Source: Tubulanus polymorphus (Eukaryota; Nemertea; Palaeonemertea; Tubulaniformes; Tubulanidae). From it: a DNA stretch of 54,000 nucleotides. Shown in pieces: positions 11,590 through 24,199 of this stretch (its first letter is position 1; the number at the start of each line of letters is the position of its first letter). Made by a program: the position numbers and the translations under genes. The notes beneath the pieces are model-generated. The model made no database searches, was not told where the DNA came from, and worked only from the letters and a program-made list of their open reading frames with translations. Where the stretch lies: assembly GCF_964204645.1 (NCBI RefSeq), contig NC_134036.1, positions 3,463,501 through 3,517,500 of the forward strand. The letters are read 5' to 3'.

Positions 11590-14500
11590 ACTCAAAACAA
11601 TTGCCGTTTATGAAACTCGTTGGTAAACGTCCGAATCAAACTGGTCGATCGAGGGCGCTGCGATCGATAGTTGATCCGATATTCTCGTCGATTTTCGATA
11701 TAATTTTTCGATCGTTATCGATCGCGACTCACGCGACGACGATGACTAATTGCGTCGTCATAGCAACAACTACGAACGTAGAAAGTCTATAGTAGCGCGG
11801 CGTCTTTTTTTTGGTCGCCTTTATTTCTAGAAAGTCCAAAAGACAAATTTTCCGATTGTGAACAAAATTTTGGGAAAAAAAAACTAATAGATAAAAATAG
11901 GTCTCTGATTACCTAATACAGTTATGACGCACAAAATGAAAGCATTTGATAAATGTTTTTCTTACTCTTAAATGAAGGTGATTCAGGCCTATATTGAAGT
12001 GTAGTATTGACCAATACCTATTGACTCAAAATATCAACTAACCCCGACTATCATGAGCTTTGGTTTGTACCTAACAACTGTTTACACCCAGGTTTGAATA
12101 ATACAAATGTAACTAGTTACCGTTTACACTCAAGTTTCAACCACAAAACGTACTGTATCGCTATTTACAAACACGTTACATCTATTGGAGTGACCACTTT
12201 AGACTAGCTTATCCTCTGACTATATTCCCTGACATGCACCTTGTTTTCCCTGACTTGAACTGCTAAGAATCCGATCGATTAACACAGTCAAATAACGTAA
12301 GACATAGACGCGCACTGTTTGACAATACCCGCGATCTAGCAATCTCAACTTATTTCCCAGACTTTTCCCCGATTTTGAACCTTTTCTACAAAATTCCCCG
12401 ATTTCCAGTAAGTGATCCCTGATCTACAATTTACCTGACAGTCAGTCGCTGATACGTTACGTCCTGACAATAAAACCACACTAAGTCTTCATAACGACGG
12501 ACCAGTGAGTGAAATGACTCCGCGCCGCGCCGCGTCGTCAGTATCGCGACCGCGAAACGTAATATTTCGCGAAAATGAAAATCTAGCGCTGTCCGCCGCG
12601 GCGTCGTCGTCGTTGGATATGACGGCATACGACGAACGAACGCATAAATTAATCAATAATAATATAGTTATTCTACAATAACGCCGTAGCGTCCGTCCCA
12701 CGCAACGCCGCCGTGCGATATCATTTCAAATATACTCACGAAAAAAACATAATCACGATCGAGGAGAATTTATCGTCGTATCAGATAAAATATGACTCAT
12801 CGTAATGAAATAAACTTGACTTCTTTTATTCTTACCCTTTATCCTATTCTACCTCTACCCTGTCGTAACAGGATATCTACGTATCAGTTATTCCAGGATA
12901 TAAGGAGTTTTCTAGGAAAAAACTGCATAATCGGGGAAAAACAAAATCCCCTTCCTAACCGTACCGATTTTGGCCTAGTCTACTGTACATCTATAAACTA
13001 GACAAACTTTCTCGAAATTAAAGGAGTTTTTAAGGAGTTTCAAGCATTTCGCTTAAATTAAAAGAGTTTCATGCACCTTGAAAAGCATTTTACGTTAGGA
13101 AGGAGTTTTTAAGGAATCAAGGAGTCGTAGCAGCCCTCATGATACCTTAAACCCGGCCAATCCCGCCCAAAAACCACCCAAAATCTCTTCCAAAATCCTC
13201 GATGAACCCCAACCCTTTGCTTAATCTAAATCTATCATCCCGAATAGAGATAAAAGCAACATTATAGTATATGCAGCCGCCCTAAAATATTTCCACTTAG
13301 CGATTATAGCAAGGCCCCGAATTAACAGATAGGGGCACATTCACGAATGAAGTGTCCTTTAAATGTTCATTGTCTCTTTTATCTCTGTTCGACAGTTTTG
13401 AATTACTTAGTCCGACAGTTTTGAATTACTTAGTCCGATATAATCATCGACATTAGAGTACTACTAACATATACACATACAACACGTGACTCCGCGCTAG
13501 ATCTGACCCGATTAAACACACACTAACAAACTACGATTCTGATAAAATATTCAACATCGATTTTATCATCATCATCGTGGCATACACAGCCCCTATATTC
13601 GATTCTCTCGTTTTACAAATCTAACATGGATTTTCGGAAATGTTTCCCGATGATTTATCGCGCGAAATAATCGTTTTAAAACGTGCGTTAGTTATAGGCA
13701 GAAAAATCCCATTTAGAAAACGATTCCGGTTTCAACTGCGCTGCGTCCACAAATCCTAACCCTATCAGTAACGCTTTGCGATCTCGATAATGAACTCATG
13801 CTCAATTCATCCCAAAACCGAGAAATCCTAGAAAGATCCCATACGTACACAGGTATGATATAGTTCAGGGAACGTTAAGCCTAATCCCTTTAGCAAACCT
13901 GGACCTAGAGCTCCGTATATAAACCTAGTTTTTAACAGTTCTAGATTTTGCGTACGACTAGAATCGAGGCTATTTTCGATATTCCGACTCTTCATCATAA
14001 CCGTGGCCTGCGGTAATGGAGCCAACAGAATACTACCACGAAATCATCACCAAAAAATCGAATCCCCGAATCAAAGAACAAAAGCTATGAAAGCAAAATA
14101 TCAAAACGCTAACGAAATGAGCAATAATCAACTGTCGAACAATTAAACGCCTATTATCGAATTTGCTACATGTTGTTTCCGATTCAGATTAACAGAAACA
14201 CCTGTTATCAAACATGATTTAAACACCTGCTGATGACGATGCGAATGATAAAACCCGACGAAAAAGTATTGGTCAACGACAACTTCTAGTAATCGGCTAG
14301 TTAAACAGGGGTGCATGTTATCGCGAACAGTGTTTTAACGGTTTTACGTACCCACGGTAAAATCATACTCGTAACACGAACGCTCGGCGTGCGCGTCCTC
14401 GAACTCGGGATGTGCGAAATTTAAATTCCTCGCGTTTCGAAGGCGATCTATCTAGACTTCTTCCCTCGCGTGACGAAAATTCAGATGATTAAAAGTCTAT

Positions 14501-16461
14501 ACTACGTAAACGTCCCGATCAAATAAACAATAAGCCCTTCGCGCGCGTGAGTGATAGAGGCCCCGACAATACTCGCAACGCCGGGGACAGTCCTATTCGT
14601 CGCGATGCAGGGGCGGGCAGCATGTGCAACACATGCGGGCCGGTCCAATCGCTTCGACGAACGCGTCGGGAGGGAGGATAGGTGGTCATCACGACACGTG
14701 CCCCGTCGTTACAATAGCGTAGTGCACCAGCTGGACAGCTAGGCAAACATATATAACAAGTGTGCATTGTCATCGGGCGTGCGCATTGTGTGCGCCCTAC
14801 GCCGAGCACACGCCTCACAAACAGCACCCTTACGCGTTTACCCCACACGAGAGACTTCGTTAACTTCGATCAACAAGTCGCGAGTAATTAATCGTTTGAA
14901 GGACGTCAAAAGATGATACGACCTCAAAACCGACCCAGTAAAAAAGAAATGTTCATGATTTCACTGAAAGCACCTGAATTCCCTGATGATACAAAATAAC
15001 ACTTTCATCCAACTTCTAAAGAATAGCGCGAAGTCTTTAATCTCAGCACTCAAGTCTGCATTGTCGGTGTCATATGGGTGTGATTAGCATGACCTTATAG
15101 TCCGAGCATCAGCTTATGTTGTCTTATACGGTAAGCCTTGATTAACTACGGACTAACTGGGACCGGTGGCAAAATTAGTCCGAAGTCCCAGTTAACGATA
15201 GGAAAGATAAGTTAGGAAATCCAAAAAGGTTGCGGCGTTAAGAATCTTACGTTGGGAAACAAAGGGTACAAGAAGCGGATAAGGGCGATAGGAAGACAAG
15301 TGAGGTAGAGAAAATAGGCGGAAAGTGGAAATGAAGGAATGAAGGGGTAGAGAGGGAGATGAGTGAGAGAAGAGAGGGGAGAGAGTCTGTGAAGCTAGAA
15401 GGACAGTTCTGTCTTGTCGACGATGACTATGTTGAATGGCTCTCTCAGCTGTATATGTTCTCACACTGCTGATATTCCACTCGAACGTTCAGATCAATTT
15501 TCGTGTATTTCTCTCGCAAACGATGATGAATTTATTTGCTCGATAAATATTAGCTGTTTAATTGAGGACGGGCGGAGAGCTCGACTCGCGTTGTCGTCGC
15601 GTGCGCGTGGCTAAAACCGAAAAACATACTCGCTAAAATTAGCTCAGGGTGTCAATAAATTATTATTGAGACCCGACGACCTTCTCATTCTCGATAACCT
15701 CAAAGATTCAGTAAAATTATAATTTGTTATTTTGATGGGGACCTTCTTTTTATCGATGAATTAAATGATTTAGGAAAAATGATTGATCAGTTAAATTGGT
15801 TAGAACCTCAAGTCAGGTCTTCCGAGGCACAACTTCCGCAGGCAGATATGCCTGTTCACTCAGCGCACTCCTTTTCCTAATAGCAGAAACAATAGAAAGT
15901 CAACTGATACAATATTGACTCATCAGTCAGTTAAAATCATTATCTACAAAGCAAACAATGATTCCGTTTTGAATGGGAGTCCCTCTGAATGCAGTAGGTC
16001 ATTATGCACCCCCTGGGGGACTCCACCCAAATCACACAACATGACACCAACTTAATTGAGCAATGCAGATATCGCCTGTAGGGCTAATCTTCGAACAATG
16101 TAAATAAAACAATGACTACTGGCATGAATGGACTAACATTAATTCTTTGATATTAAATAATCTTAAAATTATATGGATCACTGCATCGAAAGCCTTTATG
16201 GCATTGGACATTTCACACTATCTAAAAGTATCATACTAAGGAACTTTATGAAACTATATTGAATAGCCATATTTGAAACTCTAGTTATAAAGTGCTTGAT
16301 GAAACTAATGATTTCAATACTGTTTATGAGTAAATGTAAAGATTATGAAAATACCGCTTAACCAAAACTGCAAGCACTCATTTAGCGGGAAAATGAAAGA
16401 ATTTGTCAACTGAAATCTTGGACTGGCCCGGTAAACTCATCTAGATTATAAGAGTTCATGC

Positions 16462-16724
16462 CAGGGTTCTTACGGGCCACTTTTATTTGACTAGCTATTT
16501 CCCTGACAATTCCCTCGTATGCACACGTCGTTTTCCCTGACTTCATCAGCTCAGAATCCGATCAATTAACGCGCAGTCAAATACTTAAGACATAGACAGA
16601 AACTATTTGATTTTATGCGCGATCTCAACACATTTCTCTGATCTTCAGCTTTTTTTAAAAACAAAATTCCCCGACTGTTCCCTGATTTTTTTCGAACGAG
16701 AGATATTTCCCAAATGGCCACCCA
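16462..16724. mobile_element. 'CCCTGAC' family copy
   Basis: Shares GAATCCGATCAATTAACGC, ACTTAAGACATAGACAGAAA and GCGATCTCAACACATTTC with the 42.9-kb copy; ends GGGCCACTTTTATTTGA and AAATGGCCACCC are decayed inverted repeats. Confidence 0.65.
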
Positions 16725-16874
16725 GTTAAACGTTGTATTGAATTTATAATTTTTCCTAAAATCTATGTACACCTGATTAAATACTTCGGCTCGGCCTAAA
16801 ACACTCGTATGTGACGTATATACGCCATCGAACTGGGACCGCAGCCAGCTATGACGCTACGTGTGCGCGATGAT

Positions 16875-16945
16875 GATTTTATGCAAATGACTTCGACAGT
16901 CATCCCCAGTGACTGGCGACAGCTGTTTCTATATATACCAATGCG
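16875..16945. promoter_or_regulatory. POU octamer, E-box and TATA-like cluster
   Basis: Within 60 bases lie an exact octamer ATGCAAAT (16881-16888), a CAGCTG (16920-16925) and TATATATA (16930-16937), followed by CG-rich sequence. This resembles a small promoter or enhancer in the intron between 19.1 and 11.4 kb. No exon with a good donor was found immediately next to it on either strand. Confidence 0.25.
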
Positions 16946-17864
16946 GAGCTATACGACTACGGTCGTCATGGCGACCGAGCTATAGGTAGAGCCGTTTATT
17001 TCGAAACACTCTTCCGAGTAAGCCGATTGTCTGAATTTTAAATCTCAAAATTTCCCGGTTTCGATTTCACCGACTTATGAAGAATTCTGACATTCGCATT
17101 TCGAGAATTACCTTCGGGGAAAAATTATCGAAAAGTTTACATTTTCAGAATGTCTGTCCCTTCGCTAGAATTGGGAAATCAGTCACTTGCCGATTCAGGA
17201 TGGTTAGAAGATGATTTGAACGAACGGGAACCGACACTGCCAATTACGTACTTCGAGATTTACCGTTTTTAGTGGCTTTCAACCAGTTCGCGTTCGCCAG
17301 GGCAGAACTGGGCCTCGGGACGAGAAAGGAATTCTAGAAAACGCCGTCGAACAAATTCTATCGATCGAATTCGCGAATGAACAAATACACCCCGGAATGA
17401 CGTAATATAAAAAACACGAAAATTTTCATTAGAAAAAAAAAAACAAATAGAAATTCGATCGAAAATATTGATATCGAAAACATTTTTACGAAAACGATGA
17501 ATATTATTTCAGGCTTATGTTTACGCGTTGACTCGAGAATAGTAAAACCGTACCAGCGAGCGCGCAAGAGAGGGATAGGGGATACTTTATTAAATTTGAT
17601 ACGATATCGTTTCTACCGACTGAACTCACTTGAAATTCGCTAAACACTTCAAATATTTGATACAGCGCAGAGTTTTCGATTACCAGCTCTCGCAACGGCG
17701 GCTTAATGTACGGATCAAACCAGTTAGAACTGATCGATGGAGTGGTATATTTACAGGATCCAATGAGAAAACGTATTCCCAAATGTATATGAACTCCATT
17801 CCCATAATTAGATTTCCGACTTGTTTAGAAGATTAGACCAAAGTAAAATTCAAATAAACATTCA

Positions 17865-18215
17865 CCGCGGAACTTGGTCCAGAGTCGAATTAAACCCGTG
17901 GAAATGGGTCCACATAAAACCCACACAACTGTCGAACTGGAACCAGAATCAAATTGAATCCACATAACTGTGGAACTGGGTCCGGAGTCAAATCAAACCC
18001 ACACAACCGTGGAACTGAGTTCAGAGTCGAATTAGGCCCACAAAACTGTTGAATGGAGTTTAGAGTCAAACTAAATCGACATAACCGTGAAACTGATCCA
18101 GTAAAACTTTAGAAAAAGCTCCACATACAATTAGTACAGGCCACAGCGGAACTGGGTTGATGAAAAATCCACCAAAGCTGTCGAAAAAAATCCACTGTAA
18201 CTGTTGAACTGGTAC
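17865..18215. repeat. Degenerate 40-bp array (GTGGAACTGGGTCCAGAGTC)
   Basis: Seven to eight diverged units with GAACTGG, GAGTCAAAT and ACCCACACAACTG words. Confidence 0.7.
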
Positions 18216-19063
18216 CTGAAGCAAAATCAGTTGAAACGAACTATAAGAACTGTATGTGGAAAGTACGTACCCTTAGAAATCAAGTTTAAAAAAAAAAGGA
18301 AAAAAAAAACATTTTGCCGTATCCAACCAAGTCAAGTATTCAAAAATCGAACGTAGTCAGCAGCGGAAAACCTAAACCCTGGATCATATTATGCGTGTAT
18401 AAAAATCAACAGGTCGTCATGTACTTCTCGGAAACTAGCAGCACAGAGACAGGAGAGGAGGGAGAGCAGAACTTTGATCGTCAAACCGTGGCTTTTTCTT
18501 ATTTCAAATGTTCTCGGTTTTCTTCTTTTTTTTTTTCGACCGTAGCCTCGAATGTATAAAACAACTCTAAAATGATAATATTGACTCAGCTGAAATCATA
18601 CTCAAATCTAAACGCCTCACGCGAGCGCAAACCAACAACAGCCCGCGTATTTATATAATACCATCTGAAAAAACTCTCAACGCGAAATCTTCAGACAGCT
18701 CGCGAAAAAGGTAAAACAGGGAAAAAAAAATCCGAAAACGAAAACAATGTCCACGTGAATCTCGCAGGTAAGCCGCCGATTATCGACGCTTATTCGGTCT
18801 TATCCCAGCGATAAGGTTTGAAGTCGTCGTCGGTATTCATAGTGGCAGCAGAATTCTCGACGACAGAGCCACCTACCGGTAGAGATTGGAACTACGACGA
18901 ACTGTTCATCTCATCTACGGAGTGTCGCCATCTGGCGGCGAAGCTAAGAATTAATAGTTTTTAAGGTAAAGTTACAAACTATAAGAGATGACTGCAACAA
19001 CATCAACACCACCACCATTATCGCAATATGTGTAGAAAATGTAGTTTTTATCCCGTGTCTTAC

Positions 19064-19119
19064 CGAACCACTGCCTTTCCGCCGTTTGGGAGCACTACTT
19101 TGATATTTTCCTCCGCGAC
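19064..19119 (-). CDS. TCF4/TCF12: E-protein exon 9 (basic NLS cluster PKRRK)
   Basis: A 56-nt exon with acceptor GAATTTCCAG and donor GTAAGA. It enters in phase 1, completing a Gly codon split from the 21.0-kb exon, and ends in phase 0. The peptide is GRGGKYQSSAPKRRKGSGS. PKRRKGSG occupies the place of KKVRKVPPG in TCF4/HEB, the second half of the bipartite NLS. The phase-0 exit matches the vertebrate junction before 'VYAPS', which is where internal alternative promoters of TCF4 and TCF12 (TCF4-A, HEBAlt) splice in. The next vertebrate-like exon was not found in the remaining 19 kb. Confidence 0.88.
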
Positions 19120-19168
19120 CTGGAAATTCGAAAAAATTTTGTTAATTTTCAATCATTATTAGTTCACA

Positions 19169-19569
19169 GTCCCTACAGATATTCCTCGATATAAGTGTTT
19201 TCAAGGAGAAAATTTTAAATTTGGAGATCACTTTCATATCCCAATTACAGTGGACTCCTCCTAAATCCGTACTGTTTATCTTGGTAAACCATTAAATTCA
19301 GTGATTTTGAAAGTAAATTTTTATCCTATACACTACCTAAACTTGGTTTCTAATTCGGTGTACCGCCTAATTGGGTAAAAACAAATCCTGGTCCCAACTG
19401 TGTCGATTAAGGCGTAGTCTGTACAACTACAAACTACACAAAAAGTTCTACTTGCCTATTTCTAAAAATTGAAGTTTTAAGATGAGTTTTGGGCATTTTG
19501 TTCAAATTGAAGGAGTTTCAGGCTTCAGTTTTGAAGTTTTTAAGGAATCAAGGAATCGTAGGGAGCCTC
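19169..19569. mobile_element. Inverted-repeat element, 'CCCTAC' family
   Basis: Starts TCCCTACAGATATTCC and ends GGAATCGTAGGGAGCC, an imperfect inverted repeat. The interior has CAAATCCTGGTCCCAACTGT and repeated AAGGAGTTT words. Other copies: 12875-13139, 28268-28625, 38336-38480 and 43667-44068. This copy ends about 50 bp from the exon at 19064-19119. Confidence 0.65.
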
Positions 19570-21012
19570 TAGTTACAAATGACGCCCTTCTCATTCTTAA
19601 TGACATCAACAATTCGATAAAATCATTATCAGATAATGACTCAGTAAAACTATGATTAGTCACAAATAATGACCTTCGCATTCTCGATAACTTCAACGCC
19701 TCGGCAAAAATTGTGAATAGCATTTTTCGTGAATCTGGGTCAGGATATGAATGCGACCCCTGACTTGAAGTCGAATAGGTCGGGCGATTGGCCCGGTTAG
19801 GCGAGGTCCATTTGTCCATCCGGTCGCGATTTGACCCGTATAAGCGCTGACCGCTGCGAAAGGTCAACGCCGACGCCGACGGAAAAGGCTTCTGATTTGT
19901 AAAGGCTACGATTCGTCGCTATTTTCGAAAACAACCGGAAATCGAAAATAACCACGAACAATCGTCGCAACCGATCGAGACGATCATTCATATTGAAATA
20001 AATAGCCGTCTCGATGCCTTCAGGGCACGACGACGACGACGAGGAGAACGACGATGACGGCGAGGAGGAGGTAGATGGAAGGTATGTTTTTGTCTGGCGG
20101 GTAGAAAAGCTATTATACCGACGAGTGAGTGAGCGCGCAGAGAGCGAGTTATAGCTATATTCATCGGGAGAATCATCGAAATAGAGATGACCTATGATGA
20201 TGAATTTGAAGCAGCGGCTCTACGCGTTACGGTGTTCGGCTGGTAGTCGGGTGTATAGTGATAGGCAGCTATTGAACGATATTCCCACAATTGAAGCAAT
20301 TGTGATAAAATGATATTTTCGCAAACGAAGAGGAATGTGCGATTGAAGACGGAAGTCTCTCTGGTCGACCTAACTGGTTGTACAGCCGGTACAACAACTT
20401 GAGGAGATCGATATAAAATCGGACGATAATAAAGACAAGCAGTTTCCTCGAACTGGTATTTCATTCGACATTTCGACTAGATCTTAAAACAGGCCTGCCA
20501 GTTTCCGCCTATTAACCAGAGTTTCCCTGATTTTTTCGATGTGATAACACTAATAACCATGGTTTCTCATAGTTACTATGGTGGTTGTCACCCAAATTGA
20601 AGATTTACCCCTAGGGATAACTTTGATACTCACTCTATGAAACCGGGCCCTGGAATTTTCTAGGTTTTTTTGCCATAATTTGACAACTTCCCAGAGTTTT
20701 CCCTGATTTCTTCTAGAGAGTTTACCCAGGTTTTCCGAGTTGGCGGCCGCCCTGTTACAGCCATCCTGAGAAATACTGAAGCATTGCATAACAACAGTTT
20801 TCCCGAAGATGACTTATAGGATTTAGTCGAAACGTCAAATATAACATCAGCTCAAGGAAACTTTCTTTCTTATTGTGAGATTTTACATTTCACAACCAGG
20901 ACCTGGAGTTCGATCAACAGGTTGACAAGGACTGAGTCTATGATGATCACACATATTCAAACCTTAGAGGGTGGCGTTTGACGACCGGCCCGAATTTGTG
21001 AATGATACTTAC

Positions 21013-21139
21013 CTCGCGTCGATTCATCGCCCGGCCGTTTGTTAGGATAAGATGAATGATAATACGGTGAACCGGGTTTACCGGCAGGTGATAAGCTGTC
21101 CGGCGACATCGGCACGCTGCTTCCTATTAGATTCTGCGG
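21013..21139 (-). CDS. TCF4/TCF12: E-protein exon 8 ('LSPAGKPGSPYY' and first half of NLS region)
   Basis: A 127-nt exon with a strong acceptor (TCTCCTATTTTTCAG) and donor GTAAGT; it enters in phase 0 and leaves in phase 1. It encodes 42 residues. PQNLIGSSVPMSPDSLSPAG aligns with the vertebrate QSLLGGD...LSPTKPG. KPGSPYYHSSYPNKRPGDES aligns with KPGSQYYQYSSNNPRRRPL, the start of the bipartite nuclear localisation region of TCF4. The protein here is expected to be disordered and Ser/Pro rich. In vertebrates this segment continues to the KKVRK cluster; here that cluster lies in the next exon downstream. Confidence 0.93.
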
Positions 21140-21284
21140 CTGAAAAATAGGAGAGAGATAATTTGAATAAATAGATTTATCGACAATATTGACAGAAAAA
21201 CTGAAACTATAATGTCTCTTGATAACTTCAGGTTGCCTTAATCTCTATAAGGGAGGATGGGTCTACTATAGTGCATAGGTTAGT

Positions 21285-21580
21285 ACCGAGGCAGTCTTTC
21301 GGTGCCATCAGGTTCCAATCCCTGAGAGGAAGGAACGTGGCAGAGTCTCATGAACCCATCAGGTTCTTATTCCAGCATGGAGGAATGTGGTAGAATCAAG
21401 GGATGCCATCAGTTTCAAAGGAGGAACTTGGCAGAGTCTCGCTATGCCATCAGGTTCAAATCCCTTTGAGGTAGGAATGTGGCAGAGTTTCACAATGATA
21501 TCAAGTTCGAGTCCAAAAGATGGAGGAACGTGACGGAGTCTATTGGTGCCATCAGGTTCGAATCCTTGCGAGGGAGGATA
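21285..21580. repeat. 50-bp minisatellite family, opposite orientation, with pol III B-box-like sequence
   Basis: Five diverged units. On the plus strand each unit reads GTGGCAGAGTCT ... ATCAGGTTCNAATCC. One unit contains an exact GGTTCGAATCC (21555-21565), the pol III B-box consensus. GTGGCAGAGTCT resembles an A-box. It sits in the intron where one small E-protein exon is expected but not found. Confidence 0.75.
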
Positions 21581-23357
21581 TGTCTAAAATGACATGCGTT
21601 CATACCCTGGCAGTCTAGCGACGCCATAATTTCCAAATCCCTATAGTGATAAGCAGAAACATCCTCGAGCAAGGGAGCAAGCCCTCTGCCGTCAGAGACC
21701 TTGACATTTTAACCGCACAGGTGAACGCAGGAGGACGAACACGCACAACACGTCCAGACGAGTCCGTCGCCAAAAACCGTAAACATCACCGGCCACGTCA
21801 ACCTCGCGGGAACGATTAATTAATCAACGCGACGTCGTTAACGGCTCCGGGCGAGACGCCGATTGTTGCGACGTTTTTAATCGTAGTCGACGGCGACGAC
21901 GACGACGACGAGAAGACAACTTCGCGGAGAGATTGTGAAATACGAGGAGAGAGCGAGGAGAGAAGAGAAGAGAGAGAGCGCGCGAGGGGACCCAGCTGGT
22001 GTCGATGCATTAGTACAAATTATTTTCATCCGAGCCAAGACAGAAACACGTGGAAATCACCTCGGGTTCAATATCAACCTAATACGATACATAGTTCCAA
22101 CTGACTCCGTCTCCTCTCGACTCGATGTGAGATGTGACAAAATATTTGCATCGTATTTCATATTTTACCCTTTCAGTACTGACTAATTAATACTCGTAAG
22201 TGGTGGAGATGTGAATCCGCATTCATGCGCCCGCACCGCGGTGCGGCGTATCGTTAGCTACTAATATTTCACTATGTTTCACAGGTGCTGCCATCTTTCA
22301 ATACAGATAATAAGTAATTACTGATTTATACACCACATTGCGGTGTAGATGAACTGAAAGGGTTAACAGGGAAACAATTTGGTAAATTCGAGAGAAAGAT
22401 GCCAAAAGAAGCATTCAAACCCGCGTCATGCTCTCCAAATGAGCCATCTCATTTTCTTAGTTTCAGAAAGGACCAGTTCAGTAGACGCATAACTTCCGTG
22501 TACAACGAATTCGATCTGCAGCGACTTTTCCCCGCGATGCCGAAATTCTCGATTTTGACGGAAAACTTTTAACGAACAAAACGTTAATTAACGCGCGAGC
22601 AGCAATTATTTACCCCGGCGTACTCGTCGCCCCCTATAACCGCCTCGAGCCGACGACGACGAAACGCAGCTAAAACGACCGAGCGATTTTAATTGGCGAT
22701 GATTTTCACGCGCAGATGTGGCCCCCGTGACATCACACGACGAAGAGACGGGAGACGTCGAGGTCGACGGGGGAAAACGACAATAAGACGACACGTTTTT
22801 AAACTCGCTTCTCGTTTTTACGGATGAACATACCCCCCCGATATCCAGGACACGGAATTCAACTGTTAGTTCTCTTCACAGTTAACACTTCTTACTTTTA
22901 AGCAGAGACGGATCCAGAGGCCGAACTTGAAGAACTTTTCACATCGCTTAAGGACACTTTGATGTTTACAAGGCCAATATTAGGGGCACTACCTGGGCAA
23001 TGAAATGTGTGCCTATTATCTACAAAAAAGGGCACTCAAAAAAAATTTGACGGACTTGTTGTTCAAGTCTTGCAAGATCCCCTGGATAAAGGCCTGTGTA
23101 CGACCGTATCTCGCTGGTAATACTTGTAACCAACAACTAACCTGTGAATTAATGGGAGCGTCTCTCGAATGTGGATATGACCGCGAAAATGGATCGGAAC
23201 TTTTACCTATGAAGAAAAAACAATTGAAACAATTATCTATCTAAAATCTTAGACAAATTCTACCCTTTTTTAACTTTTACTTTTTGTTGCTTGGAATTAC
23301 TCAATTTCGCCATACCTCATCATTTAGAAATTACGAAGCATTTTTTCGAAAACTTAC

Positions 23358-23457
23358 TTATTAAATTCGGCATATCGTTCGTGACGAACGGATGCAGGTT
23401 ATCGCTGACCGGATATCCGCTGTTGGGAGGAGGTGGGCCGCTGACGCCATTGTACAT
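23358..23457 (-). CDS. TCF4/TCF12: E-protein exon 6 ('SDNLHPFV' exon)
   Basis: A 100-nt exon with acceptor CCTATATTTCAG and donor AA|GTAAGT; it enters in phase 0 and leaves in phase 1. It encodes 33 residues that begin MYNGVSGPPPPNSGY, continue PVSDNLHPFVTND and end MPNLI. SDNLHPFVTND matches the vertebrate SHDNLSPPFVNS block, including the exon end just after it. It starts MYN-x-V-x-G, like the 46.9-kb exon, and the two exons may be an old duplication. Leaving in phase 1 does not fit the next confident exon, which enters in phase 0. A small exon of length 2 modulo 3 is therefore expected between 21140 and 23357. Confidence 0.91.
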
Positions 23458-24003
23458 CTGAAATATAGGAAATTTGAGAAAATCATTCCCCTGAGGAGGG
23501 GGGGGAACCGGGTCTTGAACGGCGAGGATAACTGGTATGCATGCGCAACAACACCAACCAGACAGCAGATCAATAATCGCCTAATCCAATATAACCTATT
23601 AATCCAATAATCTCTTAATCCAATAATCTACCTGCTACGTTTAAACTGGATTACGCGGCGATTAATGGTTAAATAACGTAATTAACCCCCTACGAGCCGC
23701 GCGGCTTCCGACAATTACGCCCGGATTTCATCAAAGCGTCATCGATACAATCGCAGACATTACCATTAATTTAGGGACGGCTGTGGCAATTAGAACACAG
23801 CGCGACCACATGAGCTACGGACGCTTTATAGAATATTCAAACTCGGACCGAGCTGATGCGTCGGCCATGGTTTGTGCCGGAGTATCTATAGCGCGCAACG
23901 ATCCCATCAGACATTCATCGTTTCAGTTGAAGGTGCGGACGATCAGGAACCAGTTGGTCAAAAGCTGGTTAAAGATTGCTAGCGAGAAAAAAAGGCACTT
24001 TTT

Positions 24004-24179
24004 ACGAAACACCAGGGCCCGGTTTCATAGACTCAGTATCAAAGTTATCCCTAGGGGTAAATCCTCAATTTCGGTAACAACCACTGTAGTAACAATGAGA
24101 AACCATGGTTACAATTGACGAATTTCAAAATATTCCCAGGGACTATTTTTCTTCCACATCTATGAAACCGAGCCCAGGT
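24004..24179. mobile_element. MITE with GGGCCCGGTTTCATAGA ends
   Basis: Starts GGGCCCGGTTTCATAGACTC and ends TCTATGAAACCGAGCCC, inverted to each other. A partial copy lies in opposite orientation at 20553-20658, sharing AAAGTTATCCCTAGGGGTAA and ATGAGAAACCATGGTTA. Confidence 0.75.
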
Positions 24180-24199
24180 ACTTCAGATACTTCTACACC

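Larger units (their letters stand above)
11590..19063. other. Intron sequence between 19.1-kb and 11.4-kb exons
   Basis: Contains two copies of the 'CCCTGAC' inverted-repeat family, a copy of the 'CCCTAC' family, a GC-rich stretch at 14520-14850, a purine-rich tract near 15290-15390 and the 40-bp array at 17865-18215. The open frame at 14519-14848 is GC-rich noise with no recognisable protein. Confidence 0.5.

Noticed and set aside
14519-14848. 109-codon minus-strand frame in GC-rich DNA
   Set aside because: Cys/Arg-rich translation of CG-rich sequence with no domain and no fitting splice context.
21598-21641. Exon-like segment with good acceptor in the interval of the missing exon
   Set aside because: In the required phase it meets a TAG, and the sequence belongs to the flank of the 50-bp repeat.
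23005-23110. Open minus-strand frame with RYGRTQAF, loosely like SYGRE
   Set aside because: No usable donor follows, and the resemblance is only three residues.
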